From Chaetorhynchus papuensis (lineage: Eukaryota; Chordata; Aves; Passeriformes; Rhipiduridae), in contig VWYX01000725.1 of the NCBI GenBank assembly GCA_013396525.1, positions 310,001 through 374,000 of the forward strand: 64,000 nucleotides of DNA, in the 5' to 3' direction. Position 1 is the stretch's first letter. Every line of letters starts with the position of its first letter. Under the pieces are notes generated by a model. It was given only the letters and a program-made list of their open reading frames with translations, was not told the DNA's origin and did no database searches. Positions 49,901-64,000 of the stretch are shown one piece after another. The translations under genes were made by a program, and so were the position numbers.

Positions 49901-52684
49901 GGTTCTGGAACAACTGTAACTGCAGGAGTGGCAGCACAATCTCAAGCTTGTTCTGAATGTGTAACCTGTCTCACTGAGGGGATGTGTGAAATGGCCAGGG
50001 AGCGAGAAAAAGGAGTGTGCTCAGTGTTTCAGAATGTGTTGCACAGATAGATTGCACTGAGGTTGTGTTCTGATGGACAGACAAGAGAACCTGAGACATA
50101 TTCTGGTTTTTCCTCAGTGGTAGCAGATAAATGTATTTGATGTCAGATCCAACACAACCATTCTCCATGTCTCCTCACCCCAGTTTAGCTCAAGAGAGAA
50201 GACCCATAGCAAGTACTATGGGCAGGTATAAGGTAAATACACTCTGTTATTTTCCCACCTCTTGATATTAGAGACTTTGTGAACTGGAGGTTGTTCCTTG
50301 ATCTTTAGTTCTTTTGGTTCTTGATGTGAGAGTGATCAGTTTATTTTGAAGCAGCTTTTACTTTCAGCATCCAGAAACATCCTCTATTGGCCAATTCCAC
50401 AACTTTTTTCTCATGCAATTACTTTATTTAGTTTTATAACAAGAATGTCCTATATCTCAGGCTATAAGACCATGATTTTCACCTTCTCCATGTGGAATGG
50501 CATGGTGACGTGTTTTTAACCAAATAATCTGTTGGACTTTTTACAGGAACAAGCATTGCTTGCAAGAAATTAAGTCAGACTTGAAAGAGCAATGGATGAT
50601 GCTACACATTTGACCCTTGGAGATTTTAACAAGGCACCCTAAAAAAATCTCATTCTATAGCAGCATTATAGATGAACTGTACTATCTTTTTGCTTTATTC
50701 AGGTTAATTCAGTCTTCAGTTAATTCAATATGCTCACCTCATTTCTGCTTTTGTTAAGAAAAGCTGAACTTTATGATAGGATTGTTTGTAATCATTCAAG
50801 TCAAAAGGTGTTTTAAGAACTTCAAATAGGCATGAGAAATTTATTACTTTAAAGTCCCCTCAAAAAGTCCCCGAAGTGTTCAGTTTCTGTCCTCCTACCT
50901 GTCCCATTCATTCTGTAACTTGACGCTTCCTCCTATGTCCCCCAAATGCAGAACAACTTGAACACCCCACTTCAAGTTTGTAGGAGTGAGACTTCCTTCA
51001 TGCCTTCTTATATCTAAGGGAACTTAAACTCACACTTCTTTCTTCCATGCAAGTTCACCGAATATTTAAATTTATATTAAAGGAGAAAAGCTGTATTGTT
51101 CTTGTGGAGCTAAAGAAAGGCAACACAAGATCTGGAGATGAGAAGATTCATTTAAGATAAAGAAGAGATGGCTTTAGTTTCTGTTCCAAGGATTGCTTGT
51201 TTTATCCAAAGCAGCCTTTAGGGAAAAACTGCACTAATCTTCATCTCTTATTCCAAGTGTGGGCCACCATAATATTCATGGCCTGTGCCTGAGGCGGTTA
51301 CCCATAGAATCATAGTTGGAAAGAACACACAAACATCATCGAAATTCAGCTCCTGGTCCTGCACAGGACATCTCCAAGAGTCACACCATGTGCCTGAGAG
51401 TGTTGTCTGAACACTTCTTGAACTCTGTCAGGCTGGTGCTGTGACCACTTCCCTGGGGAAGCTGTTCCAGTGTCCAACCCCCCTCTAGGTGAAGAACCTT
51501 TTCCAATGATCCAGCTTAAACTTGCCCTAATACATGCCGTTACAGAGGTCATACAGCCACAGGTACTGTGGTGCTCCGTGCACTGCCTTGGTCACAATCT
51601 CGCCCTTTTATCTACAAAACCAAAGTTGTAGATTTTCAAACCAAGCACTTTCATTAACCACATAGGGAGAACAAAGGTAACAGGGCTGAAATAAACTTCA
51701 GGCACTTCAAAACTACAATCCAGTATCTCTTTCCCCTCTCTTTGTATGTATTTTACCTTTCTCTACCCCCAACAAATAGAGTAAAAGGCCAGTTTGAGCA
51801 GATGGCTTCTATTTCCATTGGTGATGACGCTGTGAACAGAAGTACGCTCAAGCCGCACTGCTGAACACCATCACTGGTGTCAGTCCCACAGGTAGCACCT
51901 ACACACCAGAGTAAAAGTCTGTGGAAGGACCCTACAAGGTGTATGATACTCAGCAAGAGGAAACTCTTCAAATGCCTCATGTGTACATATTCTGTGCCAC
52001 TTCAAGCAGGAGCTTGAGATGCCTATTCCACAAGCATAGTAGCCCTAGGTGTTCTCTGTAGGTAACAGAAGCAAGTTCTTGCAGAGGGATTCTGACAACT
52101 GGGGATTTGGAAAGCTGGAGTAACCACGCTGACATTTGTATACACCTGGGCAGGATAAATTTTAGTTTGGGTTCTTGAGCTGTAGATTACAGTGTGGGGG
52201 AGTTACATGATTAGCCATGATTAGTCCATGATTAGCCTTAACATGAAGGCCTACCTCCATCCTTAAACAAAAGTTTCCCTTTGTGTGGTTCCAAATTTGC
52301 AGCTATTTGCACATGTATTTCCTTCTGTCTCTTGTGAATTGTTTGATGTTCAAACTGGCTTTGGAGGAAGCTAAGTTTTCTTCCAAAGACAAGTCAAATA
52401 GATAATACTTGAACGATTTAAATTTCAAGAGCGGCCAGAGAGTGGACCAGCAGGTTCTGCAGGTTGCCTTTGCCAGATCTGCTCAGGCTGAGTGAGGAAG
52501 CCTGGGCAACAACAGCCACCCACGAGGGAGCAGGCTCCACCCCCCCAGATCAGTTCCTCTGATACATAATCTAGAGGATAAAAAGAAAACATGGTCCCAA
52601 AAACTGAAACAGACACAAGTAAAGGTAGTTCCTGAATCAAGCAAGTTTAGGAGTAAAAAGAAAACAAACAAATAAACAAAACAA
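46900..52684. other. Intergenic region between convergent ZBED4 and ALG12
   Basis: About 5.8 kb with no recognisable gene. It holds one CR1 fragment (about 51,303-51,600) and a GC-richer patch at about 52,430-52,560 with no assignable identity. Short open frames on both strands lack family resemblance. Confidence 0.55.
51303..51600 (-). repeat. CR1 LINE, 3' fragment
   Basis: CATAGAATCATAGTTGGAAA then CAGCTCCTGGTCCTGCACAG, TGACCACTTCCCTGGGGAAG and CTGTTCCAGTGTCCAACCCC match the antisense 3' end of a CR1 subfamily. It is 5'-truncated in minus orientation. The 3' end keeps the direct CATAGAAT unit. The right border is approximate. Confidence 0.87.
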
Positions 52685-52690
52685 CAAAAC
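52656..52690. repeat. (AAAC)n tract
   Basis: Imperfect AAAC/AAAT repeat. On the ALG12 sense strand it reads GTTT-rich and lies just beyond the ALG12 poly(A) signal, where a GU/U-rich downstream element is expected. Confidence 0.75.
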
Positions 52691-53777
52691 CTAAACCACT
52701 TTATTCCATAATTACATTTTACTCAAGTTTTCGGTCAGCAAGGAAGAGTTTTCTGCCCATGATAATTTCAGCAATTCTGGTACTTTACAATAATGGAGCT
52801 TCCGTTATATTACAACTGGCGCTAACCAGAATTCTAACTTTTTTTCCTTGTTCCATTCAGCAATCTATACAGACATCCTTAATAAAAACATCTAATAAAG
52901 AAACTACAGAGCATGCAATCTTATTCTAGTTTATAGAATGCATCACATGGCACATTAGAGTACTCCTTTCCAAAGGGATTACTTAATAAAAAAAGGAAAA
53001 CAGCACCTATCTTGAAGTGACTATTTTCATAGGTAAATTTTTGTACTGCAAATTAAGGTATCATTACAGCAGAAAAGGGGAAACATAATTTTAAAAATTC
53101 TTTTTTCTGGGAAATCCATGTTGCTGCTTTTTCATGAACTGTTGGAATGACGATAATCATCCTCAGTACTCAAATCTATTGTAAAACAGTGCTTGTCAAG
53201 AGGTCCAACTGCTTTTTAAGTGAAGGTTTCACTTTCATTAGTTTGGTAGCCTACAGGGCACAATTAGGTATTATGATGAAGCTACAATGAATATGGCTTT
53301 CCTATGTTGTTAACATCATTAGGTTTCACACAGGCAATCTGAGAGCTGAGGGGGTTACAATCCTGCAGATACATTAAGTAATACATCTTTGCACACACAG
53401 ATTACGTATCAAATTACTGCCGTAGCACAAATGTAGATTTTGTATTTTATACGGGACAATTAGGACATGCCTGTGCTACATGATGAAACAGACTACCAAA
53501 CCAAGTAGACAGGTTTTACTTACTACCACTAAACTGGCAGGCAACCTCTCTCAAACACATCTAACAATACAACTCAGTATACTGAGTATATACTGACTAG
53601 GAATGCACTGTAATATTGATGTAAGAAACAGGACGGAGCTAAATACCAATCAATACAGAGATTTTCTGTGCCTTTCCACAGAAGCTGAGTTGCAGTGCTG
53701 GAATGACAATTTGCTGCTGTCTTATATAGTTCAGTCATCAGCAAAATCACATCAAAAGACTTACTTAAAATTCACAG
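52685..53777 (-). other. ALG12: ALG12 3' untranslated region
   Basis: About 1.1 kb between the stop codon at 53,778 and the AATAAA at 52,700-52,705. AT-rich, with no other gene visible. The end is inferred from the poly(A) signal. Confidence 0.6.
52700..52705 (-). terminator. ALG12: ALG12 poly(A) signal
   Basis: AATAAA on the minus strand, about 1.07 kb after the ALG12 stop codon, followed by a GTTT-rich stretch at 52,690-52,656. It is the first canonical hexamer I find downstream of the stop on this strand, so cleavage near 52,680-52,690 is likely. Confidence 0.65.

Positions 53778-64000
<10,223 letters not shown>

Noticed and set aside
49865..50050. 61-codon plus-strand ORF with several Cys residues
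   Set aside because: The Cys spacing fits no zinc-binding pattern, and there is no supporting context.

Overview
The window is vertebrate nuclear DNA and almost certainly avian. It has long introns, GT-AG splice sites and two CpG islands. It carries several 3'-end fragments of CR1 LINEs (the typical bird retroposon) and few other repeats. Three genes are recognisable from protein sequence: BRD1 (5' part, minus strand), ZBED4 (complete coding region, plus strand) and ALG12 (nearly complete, minus strand). From general knowledge this is the gene order and orientation of human 22q13.33, so the window is a conserved amniote synteny block. No prokaryotic-type systems, CRISPR arrays, rRNA or tRNA genes were seen.

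Layout. 1-4149: intron 2 of BRD1. 4150-5530: BRD1 exon 2, the first coding exon, carrying the N-terminal 455 residues with the PHD / zinc-knuckle / PHD module. 5531-9710: BRD1 intron 1. About 8,980-10,380: CpG island with the non-coding BRD1 exon 1 (donor at 9710/9709). About 10,400-19,940: intergenic DNA between the divergent promoters of BRD1 and ZBED4. About 19,950-21,340: second CpG island with the non-coding ZBED4 exon 1 (donor at 20586/20587) and a 10-N assembly gap. 20,586 to about 41,136: ZBED4 intron 1, with three CR1 fragments, one MIR-like fragment and one palindromic MITE-like relic. 41,539-45,057: ZBED4 coding region in one exon. 45,058 to about 46,900: ZBED4 3'UTR. About 46,900-52,680: intergenic region between convergent 3' ends. 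About 52,685-64,000: ALG12 in nine exons. Its first codons and promoter lie just beyond the right edge.

The genes are unrelated in pathway. BRD1 is a scaffold of the HBO1/KAT7 (and MOZ/MORF) histone acetyltransferase complexes. ZBED4 is a domesticated hAT-transposase protein with four BED zinc fingers. ALG12 is the ER mannosyltransferase that adds the eighth mannose to the dolichol-linked N-glycan precursor. I reconstructed ALG12 from splice sites and reading phase, and every junction keeps the frame. Nothing in the window looks like a new biological system. The points most worth a second look are the loss of one catalytic acid in ZBED4, its uORF-rich leader, one weak ALG12 splice donor, the ancient palindromic repeat in ZBED4 intron 1, and the gap in the ZBED4 promoter island.
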